From the NCBI GenBank assembly GCA_050741255.1, contig JBOIEQ010000008.1, positions 1-56,289 of the forward strand: 56,289 bases of DNA. The letters run 5' to 3'. Below the pieces are notes generated by a model. It made no database searches. It was given only the letters and a program-made list of their open reading frames with translations, and was not told the DNA's origin. The position numbers and the translations under genes are program-made. Shown here piece after piece: positions 16,777 to 24,960 of the stretch; position 1 is the first letter of the stretch; each line of letters begins with the position of its first letter. This stretch comes from CAZXNF01 sp050741255. Lineage in GTDB: Bacteria; Pseudomonadota; Gammaproteobacteria; Burkholderiales; SG8-41.

Positions 16777-17622
16777 ATGCAATCCCAGAAAAAATTCCCG
16801 CGCCAGTTCAGCTTCGAGTTCTTCCCGCCCAACACGCCCGAGGGACAGGTCAAGCTGCGGGACACGATCCGGCAGCTTGCGCAGCTGAAGCCGAAGTTCT
16901 TTTCGGTGACCTACGGCGCGGGCGGCTCGACGCGCGACAAAACGCTCGACACCGTGCTGGAGATCCGCCAGCAGGGGCTGGCGGCGGCCCCCCATATCTC
17001 CTGCATCGGCTCGACGCGCGAGGGGGTGCGCGAGATTCTGCAGAAGTACAAGGACCAGGGCATCGGCCATCTGGTGGCGCTCCGCGGCGACCTGCCGTCG
17101 GGCACCGCCACGTCGGGCGAGTTTCATTACGCCAACGAGCTGGTCGCGTTCATCCGCAAGGAATACGGCCGCCATTTCGAGATCGACGTCGCGGCGTATC
17201 CGGAATATCACCCGCAGGCGCGCAACGCCACCGAGGACTTGCGCAACTTCAAACGCAAGGTCGAGGCCGGTGCCAACTCCGCGATCACGCAGTATTTCTA
17301 CAACGCGGACGCCTACTACCATTTCGTCGAGCAATGCCAGGCCATGGGGCTCGATCTCCCGATCGTGCCGGGCATCATGCCGATCGGACGCTTCTCCCAG
17401 CTCGCGCGCTTCTCGGATGCCTGCGGCGCGGAAATCCCGCGCTGGATCCGCAACAAGCTCGAGGCCTACGGCGACGACACTGCCTCCGTCCGCGCCTTCG
17501 GGCTCGACGTGGTCACGCAGCTCTGCGACCAGTTGCTGCAGAACGGCGCGCCCGGCCTGCATTTCTACACGCTGAACCAGGCCGGACTGACCACCACCAT
17601 CTGGCAGCGGCTCGGCCTCTAG
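16777..17622 (+). CDS. metF: Methylenetetrahydrofolate reductase [NAD(P)H]
   Basis: 281 residues. It reduces 5,10-methylene-THF to 5-methyl-THF with FAD, providing the methyl group for methionine synthesis. FSFEFFPPNTPEG with the catalytic Glu, FSVTYGAGGSTRDKTL, HLVALRGDLPSG, VAAYPEYHPQA, GANSAITQYFYNADAYYHFVEQC and PIVPGIMPIG are all family signatures. It starts 40 nt after ahcY and probably shares the riboswitch-controlled transcript. Confidence 0.96.
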   Translation: MQSQKKFPRQFSFEFFPPNTPEGQVKLRDTIRQLAQLKPKFFSVTYGAGGSTRDKTLDTVLEIRQQGLAAAPHISCIGSTREGVREILQKYKDQGIGHLVALRGDLPSGTATSGEFHYANELVAFIRKEYGRHFEIDVAAYPEYHPQARNATEDLRNFKRKVEAGANSAITQYFYNADAYYHFVEQCQAMGLDLPIVPGIMPIGRFSQLARFSDACGAEIPRWIRNKLEAYGDDTASVRAFGLDVVTQLCDQLLQNGAPGLHFYTLNQAGLTTTIWQRLGL

Positions 17623-17640
17623 ACGGCCGGGGGCGGAACC

Positions 17641-17922
17641 ATGCGCGCGATCTGGAACGGCGTGACCCTCGCCGACAGCAACGACACCGTGGTCGTCGAG
17701 GGCAACCACTACTTCCCGGCGGCGGCCGTGAAGCCGGAGTGCCTGCGGTCCAGCGCCACCCACACCACCTGCGGCTGGAAAGGCACCGCCAGCTATTACG
17801 ATGTGGTGGCGGACGGCCAGGTGAACAAGGACGCCGCCTGGTACTACCCGGACCCCAAGGCAGCGGCGGACAACATCAAAGGCCGGATTGCCTTCTGGAA
17901 GGGCGTCATAGTCGTCGCGTGA
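17641..17922 (+). CDS. DUF427 domain protein
   Basis: 93 residues covering a single DUF427 beta-fold: WNGVTLADSNDTVVVEGNHYFPAAAVKPECLRSSATHTTCGWKGTASYYDVVADGQVNKDAAWYYPDPK. The Cys and Trp in TTCGWKGTASYY are family hallmarks. The family function is unknown. It follows metF by 18 nt and may be co-transcribed. The following 160 nt hold no clear gene. Confidence 0.9.
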   Translation: MRAIWNGVTLADSNDTVVVEGNHYFPAAAVKPECLRSSATHTTCGWKGTASYYDVVADGQVNKDAAWYYPDPKAAADNIKGRIAFWKGVIVVA

Positions 17923-18082
17923 GCCTGACCGGCGGGGGGCGCCGCCCCCGCCTCAGCCAGAGGTTGTAGGACGGCCCGGCGCGTGTGATTGTTCACGCTT
18001 GCGCCGCGCGAGCCGTACAGGCGCGGTGATACACTTTCGGGCTCCTACCGACCTGCGTCCGGACCTGAATCCGAACCTGCCC

Positions 18083-18781
18083 ATGCCTGTCGCCACCCGC
18101 CGAATGCTGCTCCTCGCCGCGTGTCTCTCCGGGGCGTGCCTGGCCACGAACGCGCTCGCGCAGCAGGGCTTCAAGTTCTCGCAGCAGGACAACAGCGAAC
18201 AGGCCGCGCGCGAGGCCAAGGCGCAGGAAATCGCCGCGCGCCTGTCCACGCCCTGCCGCGACCAGTTGAAGGACAAGAAGATCATGGTGGTGATCGGCGA
18301 GGAGACCTCCGCCGGCGGCATCTCCGCCAACCAGCAGAACTACGGCCCCCACTACCAGGCGATCAATGGCCGGCTGCGCGCGCTGGGCCTGAAAACCTAC
18401 ACGCCGGAGGAAATCCGCAAGCAGATCGCGCAGGCCGAGATCGACGCCTACTTCAAGGGCAACCCCGACGCCGCCATCTCCGCGTCCAAGCGGCTGGGCG
18501 CGAGCTTCACGCTGCGCGGCCTCATCTCCGCGCAGGCCGGGCGCAACGCCATCATTCCGGTCAACGAGGTCATCGTCGCGATGGGCTTTACGCTCGCCGA
18601 TGCCAACGGCCGCCCGATCTCGGATGCCTCCGCGCAGGGCGGTTCGTTCGCGGGCGCCGACACCCGCAGCGCCGCCGCTTCGCTGGTCAACGAGCAGGCC
18701 GACGACGTCGTCTCGAAGCTGTATGCCGATTACTGCACGCGTGCCGGGCTCACCACCGGCACCACTGGCCGTAAAAAATAG
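18083..18781 (+). CDS. Exported protein with FlgT/CsgG-like domain
   Basis: 232 residues. The ATG at 18083 gives a signal peptide ending NALA-QQ near residue 25; the open frame upstream of it is arginine-rich shadow. The mature part begins with a charged helix and then an alpha/beta domain: KKIMVVIGEETSAGG, ISAS-KRLGASFTLRGLIS, NEVIVAMGFTLADANGRPI and DDVVSKLYADYC. This pattern (missing-gene name: FlgT-middle or CsgG-type) aligns by eye with residues 536-665 of the kinase encoded two genes downstream (ADIAVVGEATV, YLLTSWTVKAVDRATGEEI). Function is unknown; location is probably periplasmic. It starts the exported-protein/kinase gene group. Confidence 0.7.
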   Translation: MPVATRRMLLLAACLSGACLATNALAQQGFKFSQQDNSEQAAREAKAQEIAARLSTPCRDQLKDKKIMVVIGEETSAGGISANQQNYGPHYQAINGRLRALGLKTYTPEEIRKQIAQAEIDAYFKGNPDAAISASKRLGASFTLRGLISAQAGRNAIIPVNEVIVAMGFTLADANGRPISDASAQGGSFAGADTRSAAASLVNEQADDVVSKLYADYCTRAGLTTGTTGRKK

Positions 18782-18807
18782 TCCGACCGTTCAGAGGGAG
18801 AACCGCC

Positions 18808-19635
18808 ATGCACACCACTGTCATCCGCGCCCTGCTCGCTGCCGCGCTCGCCGCCGCGCCTTTCGCCGCCTCCGCCCAGCCGAGCTGGGGCGCGGGGAGC
18901 AGTTCGGCGCCCAGCACGTCGACGTCGCAAAAGGCGAACGAGGCCGCCGACAAGGCCGTCTACAAGCCGATCGAGTACCAGAACGCGTCCAAGGCCGGCC
19001 CGCCGCTGATCGTGATTCCCGGCGAGGTCAAGAGCAACAACGTCAACTTCAACCAGAAGTTCGGCCCCAACAACATCGCCGATTTCGCCGAGATCGAGTT
19101 GTCGAAGGCCAACTTCCCGGTGCTCGAGCGCACGAACCTGGGCCCGCTGCTGAACGAGTTTTCGCTTGCCTACAACCTCGGTGATCCGCAGGCGGCCGGC
19201 AAAGTCCTCGGCCGCGGCAAGCTGAAGACGACCAAATGGGTGGTGAAGTTCGACATCCTGAAGACCGAGCAGGTGGCCGCCGCCCAGCAGGGCTTCGACG
19301 GCCGCGCGCTCGGCAACGTGCTCGGCGCGATCGGCATCTTCAGCGGCTCGCGCGGGGGTGCGGCGGCGGGTGTCGCCGGCGGCGCTGCCGTGGGCTCGGT
19401 CAAGACCGAGGACACCACCGGCGTCTGGATCATCGGCATGCGCTACAAGATCATGAACGCGGAGACCACCGAACAGGTGGCCACCGGCTACACCGAGGAA
19501 AAAATGGAAGTCGGCACCACCTCGACCTCGGTGCTGGGCGTGTCCTCCGGCCAGCAGGGCGGCGTGTCGCTCGACACCATGGTGCAGCGCCTGATCCAGA
19601 AGACCGTCTGGGAAATCGACAGCAAGTACAAGTAA
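18808..19635 (+). CDS. CsgG-like exported protein
   Basis: 275 residues with a signal peptide (LLAAALAAAPFAASA-QP). The body resembles CsgG/HfaB-type proteins: PPLIVIPGEVKSNN, NIADFAEIELSKANFPVLERTNLGPLLNEFSLAYNLGDP, a Gly/Ala-rich insert GSRGGAAAGVAGGAAVGSV, then WIIGMRYKIMNAETTEQVATGY. CsgG family members form outer-membrane secretion pores or periplasmic accessory proteins; there is no lipobox Cys here, so this is not a canonical CsgG lipoprotein. It lies 26 nt after the previous exported gene and 37 nt before the kinase gene. Confidence 0.7.
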   Translation: MHTTVIRALLAAALAAAPFAASAQPSWGAGSSSAPSTSTSQKANEAADKAVYKPIEYQNASKAGPPLIVIPGEVKSNNVNFNQKFGPNNIADFAEIELSKANFPVLERTNLGPLLNEFSLAYNLGDPQAAGKVLGRGKLKTTKWVVKFDILKTEQVAAAQQGFDGRALGNVLGAIGIFSGSRGGAAAGVAGGAAVGSVKTEDTTGVWIIGMRYKIMNAETTEQVATGYTEEKMEVGTTSTSVLGVSSGQQGGVSLDTMVQRLIQKTVWEIDSKYK

Positions 19636-19672
19636 TCGGCCGCGCGCAGATGCGCGCCAGGAGAGAGCCGGC

Positions 19673-22081
19673 GTGACCGATCCGCAAAAACTCGGCAAGT
19701 ACGAAATCCGCCGCGAACTCGGCCGCGGCGCGATGGGCGTCGTGGTCGAGGCCTTCGACCCGATGATCGAACGCACGGTCGCGCTGAAGACCATCCGCGC
19801 CGACCAGCTCGAGGGCACCGAAGCGCAGGAAATCATGACGCGCTTCCAGCGCGAGGCCAAGGCCGCCGGCCGCCTCACGCACCCGAACATCGTGGCCGTC
19901 TACGACTACGGCGAGGACGGCGGCACCGCCTTCATCGCGATGGAGTTCGTGCGCGGGCGCTCGCTCAAGGACTATTTCGACAAGCACGAGCGCTTCACCA
20001 TCCCGCAGGTCGCGCGCATCATGGGCGAGCTGCTCTCCGCGCTCGGCTACGCCAGCAAGAATGGCATCGTCCACCGCGACATCAAGCCGGCGAACATCAT
20101 CCTGCTGGAAGACGGCACGGTGAAGGTGGCCGATTTCGGTATCGCGCACATCCTGTCCTCCGAATTCACGCAGGCCGGGCAGGTGCTGGGCACCCCTTCC
20201 TACATGTCGCCCGAGCAGTTCATGGGCCAGACCGTGGACGGGCGCTCCGACCTGTACTCGGCCGGCGTCGTGCTCTATACCCTGCTGACCGGCGAGCGGC
20301 CGTTCACGGGCGCCGCGACCACCATCATGCACAAGGTGCTGAAGGAAGACCCGCTGCCGCCGTCGACGTTGAACGTGCAGGTGCCCAAACCCTTCGACGC
20401 GGTGATCCGCAAGGCGATGGGCAAGCGGCCCGACGACCGCTTCCAGACCGCGCAGGCCTTTGCCGCCGCGATCAATACCGCCGCCGATAACCGCATGCCG
20501 GAAGGCATCGAGATTTCGCCCGACGCGACCATGGTGGCGGGCGGCGACAGCACCTTCATCAGCCTGGACGCCACCCAGGCCGCCCCGGCCGCGCAGGCAA
20601 CACAGAAAATGCCGGCCACCGACCGTACCGTGGCGGCGACGATGCGAACCGCGATGCCGACGCCCGGGGCCGCCGCGCCCGGCGAAGCCACCCTGGCCGC
20701 CCGCAGCGGATCGCGCAAGAACGTCGCCGTGCTGGCCGTCGTGGCCGTGCTCGGCATCGCGGTTGCGCTCGCCGCCTGGTTCATGGCGTCGCCCCGCACG
20801 GAAACCACCACCGCAGCAGCGACAAGCGCCCCGGCCGCAGTGGTCCCTGCCGCACCCGCCGCCGCCCCGACGGCAGTCCCCGTGGCCGCGGCACCGACGG
20901 CGCCGCAGGCCGCGCCCGGCACCATGACCTTCAGCGCCATGGGTCTCGCTGACCCGGGCAACCAGCAGTTCAAGGCGGATCCGAACGCCGCCGCGGCCGC
21001 CGCGCGCAACGATGCGCGCCGGCAACTCGTCGAGAAAGCGCTCGCCCTCACCGTGGACAGCGCCTCGCTCGCGAAAAATCAGGTGCTGCTCGACAAGCTG
21101 CTCGCGCGCAGCAACGAATTCGTGGCCAACGTCGTACTGGAAGGCGCGCCCATGACCGGCAAGGACGGGCTGGTGCAGGTCGCCACGGTCGGCACGGTCA
21201 AAGTGCGCGAGGTGCAGAAGGCGCTGAACCAGATGTCGCGCGAGGAGCGCGTCGACTTCATCCGCAACAACGGCGACCCGAAGATCTCGGTGGCGATCAC
21301 CGTCAAGGACGAGACCAGCGGCGGGCAACCGTCGCAGATCGCCGAGAACATCCTGAAGGAGCGCATCCAGTCCTTCGGTTTCCGCATCTGGTCCGACGAG
21401 GCCAAAGCCAGGACCGGCGCCGACATCGCGGTGGTCGGCGAGGCCACGGTGCGCAAGTTATCGGCCAAACTCGCCGCCTCCGGACTGACGATCGACAAGT
21501 ACCTGCTCACCTCGTGGACGGTCAAGGCCGTGGACCGCGCGACGGGCGAAGAGATTTACTACAACAACAAGCTGCCGAAGAACGTCGAAGCGAAAGCCAC
21601 CCGCGAGCAGGCGCTCGCCGACATCGGCACCAAGGTCGCCGACGAATTCTCGCGCGGCTTCTTCCTGCAGCATTTCGTGCCGGGCGGCCGGCGCACGGTG
21701 CTCCAGTTCGAGGGCCTGCCGGGCAAAACGGCGGAGGCTGCGCTGGCGCGCGAGGTGCCGGGACTGCCGCAGGTCGTGATGGCCGCGCCGCTTTCCGGCG
21801 GCAAGATGGAACTGCTGCTCATGGGCGGCAACGTGCCGGTGAGCGAGCTGGTGTCGAGCGCGGTGCTGGCACCGCTCAATGCCAAGCTGGGCGCGGCCTG
21901 CTTCACGCTCGGCGCCACGGCGGGCGAGGAAGTCACCGTGCGCTTCGACGCGAAATGCAACGCGGCGGCAACGGTCGCGCGCTTCGACGAATACCCGCCG
22001 GCCGCGCTCTACGCCGCCCCGCCGGCGCGGCGCGCCGCCGTCGTCAAGAATCCGGAAACGGCGAAGAAGCTGTCGATCTGA
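19673..22081 (+). CDS. Transmembrane Ser/Thr protein kinase with FlgT/CsgG-like periplasmic half
   Basis: 802 residues from GTG 19673 behind GGAGAG. The cytoplasmic Hanks-type kinase (10-270) is intact: Gly loop LGRGAMGVV 16-24, Lys39, HRD 134-136 with DIKPAN, DFG 154-156 and SPE near 179. A Pro/Ala linker leads to one TM segment (about 351-371) and another Ala/Pro linker. The periplasmic region 418-520 (ARNDARRQLVEKALALTVD to VKVREVQKAL) resembles LPP20/FlgT-N modules, and 536-665 matches the exported protein at 18083. PASTA repeats are absent. It may sense envelope state and phosphorylate cytoplasmic FHA partners, such as the convergent cyclase-FHA protein. Confidence 0.85.
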   Translation: MTDPQKLGKYEIRRELGRGAMGVVVEAFDPMIERTVALKTIRADQLEGTEAQEIMTRFQREAKAAGRLTHPNIVAVYDYGEDGGTAFIAMEFVRGRSLKDYFDKHERFTIPQVARIMGELLSALGYASKNGIVHRDIKPANIILLEDGTVKVADFGIAHILSSEFTQAGQVLGTPSYMSPEQFMGQTVDGRSDLYSAGVVLYTLLTGERPFTGAATTIMHKVLKEDPLPPSTLNVQVPKPFDAVIRKAMGKRPDDRFQTAQAFAAAINTAADNRMPEGIEISPDATMVAGGDSTFISLDATQAAPAAQATQKMPATDRTVAATMRTAMPTPGAAAPGEATLAARSGSRKNVAVLAVVAVLGIAVALAAWFMASPRTETTTAAATSAPAAVVPAAPAAAPTAVPVAAAPTAPQAAPGTMTFSAMGLADPGNQQFKADPNAAAAAARNDARRQLVEKALALTVDSASLAKNQVLLDKLLARSNEFVANVVLEGAPMTGKDGLVQVATVGTVKVREVQKALNQMSREERVDFIRNNGDPKISVAITVKDETSGGQPSQIAENILKERIQSFGFRIWSDEAKARTGADIAVVGEATVRKLSAKLAASGLTIDKYLLTSWTVKAVDRATGEEIYYNNKLPKNVEAKATREQALADIGTKVADEFSRGFFLQHFVPGGRRTVLQFEGLPGKTAEAALAREVPGLPQVVMAAPLSGGKMELLLMGGNVPVSELVSSAVLAPLNAKLGAACFTLGATAGEEVTVRFDAKCNAAATVARFDEYPPAALYAAPPARRAAVVKNPETAKKLSI

Positions 22082-22099
22082 CGGCCCGCTTGAAACCCG

Positions 22100-22340
22100 T
22101 CATCCCGAGAATTCGTCATCCCCGCGACGGCGCGTATCCCCTTCCCCCGTTCACGGGAGAAGGTAGGATGGGGGCAACTCACTTGCTGTCGCTGGACACC
22201 GGCCTGCGCCGGTGTGACGGAGTACATCAGTCCTTCCGTGGATTGCTGCTTTGGATTCCCGCTGGGAGGGGAAGGGGCCCCTCCCCCTTCCCGGCGGGAA
22301 TGACGGGCCTTCTGATTCCGGTGTTCTCCGTGCCTCCGTG
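22100..22340. repeat. Non-coding stretch of mosaic hairpin repeats
   Basis: The 289-nt gap between the convergent kinase and cyclase genes is repeat-built. It holds an 8-bp perfect hairpin ACACCGGC/GCCGGTGT at 22196-22215 and a 47-nt long hairpin at 22255-22301 (outer arms ATTCCCGC/GCGGGAAT, inner G-rich and C-rich arms). CGTCATCCCG-type motifs and a CTCCGTGCCTCCGTGCCTCTG tract are also present. These are typical dispersed intergenic repeats and could terminate both genes. Confidence 0.65.
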
Positions 22341-22370
22341 CCTCTGTGGTTCAGGCCGTCGGTGGAGAAT

Positions 22371-23261
22371 CTACTCGCACTCGAAGTGCACCAGCTCCGC
22401 GCCGGGCTCGGCGGACCCGTGGCCGAAGCTGATGTGGCCGCGCCCGCGCAGCATGAGCTGCTCGCGCTTCAGCACGATCTCCGGGTCGCCCTCGATGGTC
22501 ACGAAGGTGCCGTTGGTACTCTGGTCGATCGCGTAGTACTTGCCGCGCCGGCATTCGATCCGGCCGTGCATGCGGGAGGCCTTGCGGTCCCCGATCGAGA
22601 TCTCGTTCACGGCGTCGCGCCCGATCGTGACGCTGGCGTGCCGGCTGCTCATCACGATCTCGCGCCCGCCATGCCTCACGATGAGCTTGGGTTCCCACTC
22701 GCTCACCGGCACGTCGCGCGAGGTCATCATCGTGAGTTCCTCGCCGTCCTGCCAGATGACCTCGCAGATGCCGATTTCTTCCTGCTTGCCCGCGACCTGC
22801 ATCGCGTAGAGGTCACGCGTGGACTGCCGCAGCAGCGGCGACAGCGCGGCCACCGTGTCCATGTTGGTGATGATCTGGCCGCCCTTCGCCAGCGCGGTCA
22901 TGCGGGCGGCGAGGTTGACGGCGTCGCCGAAGTAATCGTTGCGCTCCTCGATCGCGGAGCCGTAGTGGAAGCCGATGCGGATGGCGATCCGGGGGCCCTC
23001 GGTCGCCGGCATGCCCGTCACGCGCAGCTGGATGTCGCTGGCGGCCAGCATGCCCTCGTCGGCCGTCGGCAGCACCGCCATCACTTCATCGCCGATGGTC
23101 TTGACGATGCGGCCCTCGTGGGCGAGCACCGCGATGCGGGCCTGGTCGAGGACGGACTCGATGATCGCCATTGCCCGCGCATCTCCCAGCGTGTCGTACA
23201 GCTGGGTGCTGCTGGCGATATCGGCGAACAGGATGGCGTACTGCTGCGCGTCCCCGGTCAT
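22371..23261 (-). CDS. Class III adenylyl cyclase with C-terminal FHA domain
   Basis: 296 residues. The N-terminal cyclase domain has both metal aspartates (Asp14 in FADIASST, Asp58 in KTIGDE), adenine-selecting Lys54 and Asp113 (YFGDAVN), and Asn116/Arg120 (NLAARM), so it should be active and make cAMP. The C-terminal FHA domain (about 190-290) keeps the phosphothreonine pocket: GR at 214-215, SRMH at 229-232 and TNG at 249-251. An FHA domain docks phosphorylated proteins; the kinase encoded convergently is an obvious partner. No TM segment is seen, so it is cytoplasmic. CyaA-type toxin identity is excluded by domain layout. Confidence 0.9.
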   Translation of the reverse strand: MTGDAQQYAILFADIASSTQLYDTLGDARAMAIIESVLDQARIAVLAHEGRIVKTIGDEVMAVLPTADEGMLAASDIQLRVTGMPATEGPRIAIRIGFHYGSAIEERNDYFGDAVNLAARMTALAKGGQIITNMDTVAALSPLLRQSTRDLYAMQVAGKQEEIGICEVIWQDGEELTMMTSRDVPVSEWEPKLIVRHGGREIVMSSRHASVTIGRDAVNEISIGDRKASRMHGRIECRRGKYYAIDQSTNGTFVTIEGDPEIVLKREQLMLRGRGHISFGHGSAEPGAELVHFECE

Positions 23262-23317
23262 AGCGGCGGATTATATAGCGGGGCGGCGCGTGCGCGCCCC
23301 CCCGCCGCAGCCTGTTT

Positions 23318-24853
23318 TCAGGCGGCCTGCGCCACCCGTTTTTTCTTGGCCTGCGCCTCCTTGGCGTGCATCTGGGCGTAGGCCCCGTGCGCGGCGCCCT
23401 CGGCGTCGCCCACGTGGACCGGGTAGCCCATGTCCTCCAGCACGGAGCCCAGCGCGGACAGGCACAGCATCACGTTGTCCGGGCGGCAGGAGTAGCCCAT
23501 GAGTCCGAAGCGCCAGATTTTGCCGGCCAGCGGCCCCAGGCCGGCGCCGATTTCCAGGCCGAATTCCGACAGCAGCGTCTTGCGCACCGCGGCCTCGTCC
23601 ACGCCTTCCGCGCAGCGCACCGCGTTCATCTGCGGCACCTGGAACTGCTCCTTGACCAGGAACTTGAGCCCCATCGCCTCCAGGCCGGCCTTGAGCGCGA
23701 CGTGATGGCGGTGGTGGCGCGCCCAGCACGCCTCCAGCCCTTCCTCGCGGATCAGCAGCAGCGCTTCGTGCAGCGCGAACAGCGAATTGGTCGGCGCGGT
23801 GTGGTGGTAGGTGCGGGTGGTCTCGCCCCAGTAGCCGAGCAGCAGGTTCATGTCCATGAACCAGCTGTGGATCTTGTCCTTGCGGGCCTTGACGCGGTCG
23901 ACGACACGCTCGGAAAACGACACCGGCGAGAGCCCGGGCGTGCACGACAGGCACTTCTGGCTGGCGGAATAGACCGCGTCGATTTCCCACTCATCCACCT
24001 TCACGGCGCAGCCGCCCAGGCTCGTCACCGCGTCCACGATCGCCAGCGCGTCGTGCTTGTGCGCGAGCTGCACCAGCGTTTTCGCATCCGATAGCGCGCC
24101 CGTGGAGGTTTCGGCGTGCACGAAGGCCAGCAGGCGGGCATCGGGGTGCTTCTTCAGCGCGTCTTCCACTTTCTGCGGGTCGATCGCCTCGCCCCATTCG
24201 TGGTCGACCACCACCGGCGTGCCGCCGCAGCGCTCCACGTTCTCGATCATGCGGCCGCCGAACACGCCGTTGCGCGCGACGATCACCTTGTCGCCCGGGG
24301 CCACCAGGTTCACGAAGCAGAACTCCATGCCCACCGAGCCGGGACCGGAGATCGGGAAGGTCAGCGGATTCTTGGTCTGGTAGGTGTAGCGGAGCAGCGA
24401 TTTCAGCTCCTCCATCATGTCCACGAACACCGGGTCGAGGTAGCCGATCGCGGGCTGGCTCATGGTGGTCAGCACGCGCGGATGGATTTCCGTCGGGCCG
24501 GGGCCCATCAGCGTGCGTTGCGGCGGGTGGAACGAATGGATGCGCTTCGCAGGGGCAAACGGGTTCATGGAATCGGCTCCTAGGGTCGAAAAACGGACGG
24601 GACTGTCTTCATCTCCGCGCGACTTCACGCGGATGGGTCGGCGCTGTTGCGCTTCGTTCAATACCTCGACAGCCTGGATTTCGCCGCCGCTCAGGGCCTC
24701 GATTTCCATCGCCCAGCGGGCGGGTACCGAGCCGGTTTTCACCCAGTTGCTGACCAGCGCCCGGTCGATCTTCAGGCGGCGGGCGGCTTCGGCTTGCGAG
24801 CCGAACAGGGCAACGAGGCGTTCCGCGCAGTTCATGGGCCGGGAGTTTGCCAT
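23318..24853 (-). CDS. Class V aminotransferase (alanine-glyoxylate type) fused in frame to Cro/YdaS-like HTH
   Basis: 511 codons are open without a stop. Residues 7-70 look like a YdaS/Cro helix-turn-helix (NCAERLVALFGSQAEAARRLKIDRALVSNWVKTGSVPARWAMEIEAL). From Met96 (ATG 24568) a complete class V PLP aminotransferase follows: LMGPGPTEIHPRV, SGPGSVGMEF, HAETSTGAL, DAVTSLGG and PLP Lys in SASQKCLSCTPG. Such enzymes use alanine or serine with glyoxylate. A TAGGAG Shine-Dalgarno 8 nt before ATG 24568 suggests the enzyme can also be made alone. So the product is either a true regulator-enzyme fusion or two overlapping products. A palindrome overlaps the 24853 start. Confidence 0.75.
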   Translation of the reverse strand: MANSRPMNCAERLVALFGSQAEAARRLKIDRALVSNWVKTGSVPARWAMEIEALSGGEIQAVEVLNEAQQRRPIRVKSRGDEDSPVRFSTLGADSMNPFAPAKRIHSFHPPQRTLMGPGPTEIHPRVLTTMSQPAIGYLDPVFVDMMEELKSLLRYTYQTKNPLTFPISGPGSVGMEFCFVNLVAPGDKVIVARNGVFGGRMIENVERCGGTPVVVDHEWGEAIDPQKVEDALKKHPDARLLAFVHAETSTGALSDAKTLVQLAHKHDALAIVDAVTSLGGCAVKVDEWEIDAVYSASQKCLSCTPGLSPVSFSERVVDRVKARKDKIHSWFMDMNLLLGYWGETTRTYHHTAPTNSLFALHEALLLIREEGLEACWARHHRHHVALKAGLEAMGLKFLVKEQFQVPQMNAVRCAEGVDEAAVRKTLLSEFGLEIGAGLGPLAGKIWRFGLMGYSCRPDNVMLCLSALGSVLEDMGYPVHVGDAEGAAHGAYAQMHAKEAQAKKKRVAQAA

Positions 24854-24871
24854 GTCAAAATAATTTTGACA
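24853..24871. promoter_or_regulatory. Perfect palindrome overlapping the HTH start codon
   Basis: Arms TGTCAAAA and TTTTGACA around TAA. Its inner edge includes the first base of the minus-strand ATG at 24853. A short AT-rich dyad over its own start is the usual place for a Cro-like autorepressor operator; it could also affect the divergent ankyrin gene. Confidence 0.6.
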
Positions 24872-24890
24872 AGGCGGACTCCGGGCAGGC

Positions 24891-24919
24891 TTGGGAAGCG
24901 TCTTGGCCGGCGCTATCCT
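24891..24919 (+). promoter_or_regulatory. Possible promoter of the ankyrin gene
   Basis: TTGGGA at 24891-24896 and TATCCT at 24914-24919 are spaced by 17 bp, 42 nt before the ATG. Both boxes deviate from consensus. Confidence 0.35.
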
Positions 24920-24960
24920 TCATGCATCGGGCGGGCACCGCCCCGGTTCAGGGAGAGGGA

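Noticed and set aside
19451..21328. 625-codon minus-strand frame opposite the kinase
   Set aside because: Low-complexity Arg/Gly/His product; the plus strand encodes a kinase with all catalytic motifs.
23270..23275. TATAAT-like -10 for the cyclase, giving a leaderless mRNA
   Set aside because: It sits 9 nt from the ATG and has no -35; could be chance in an AT-rich spot.
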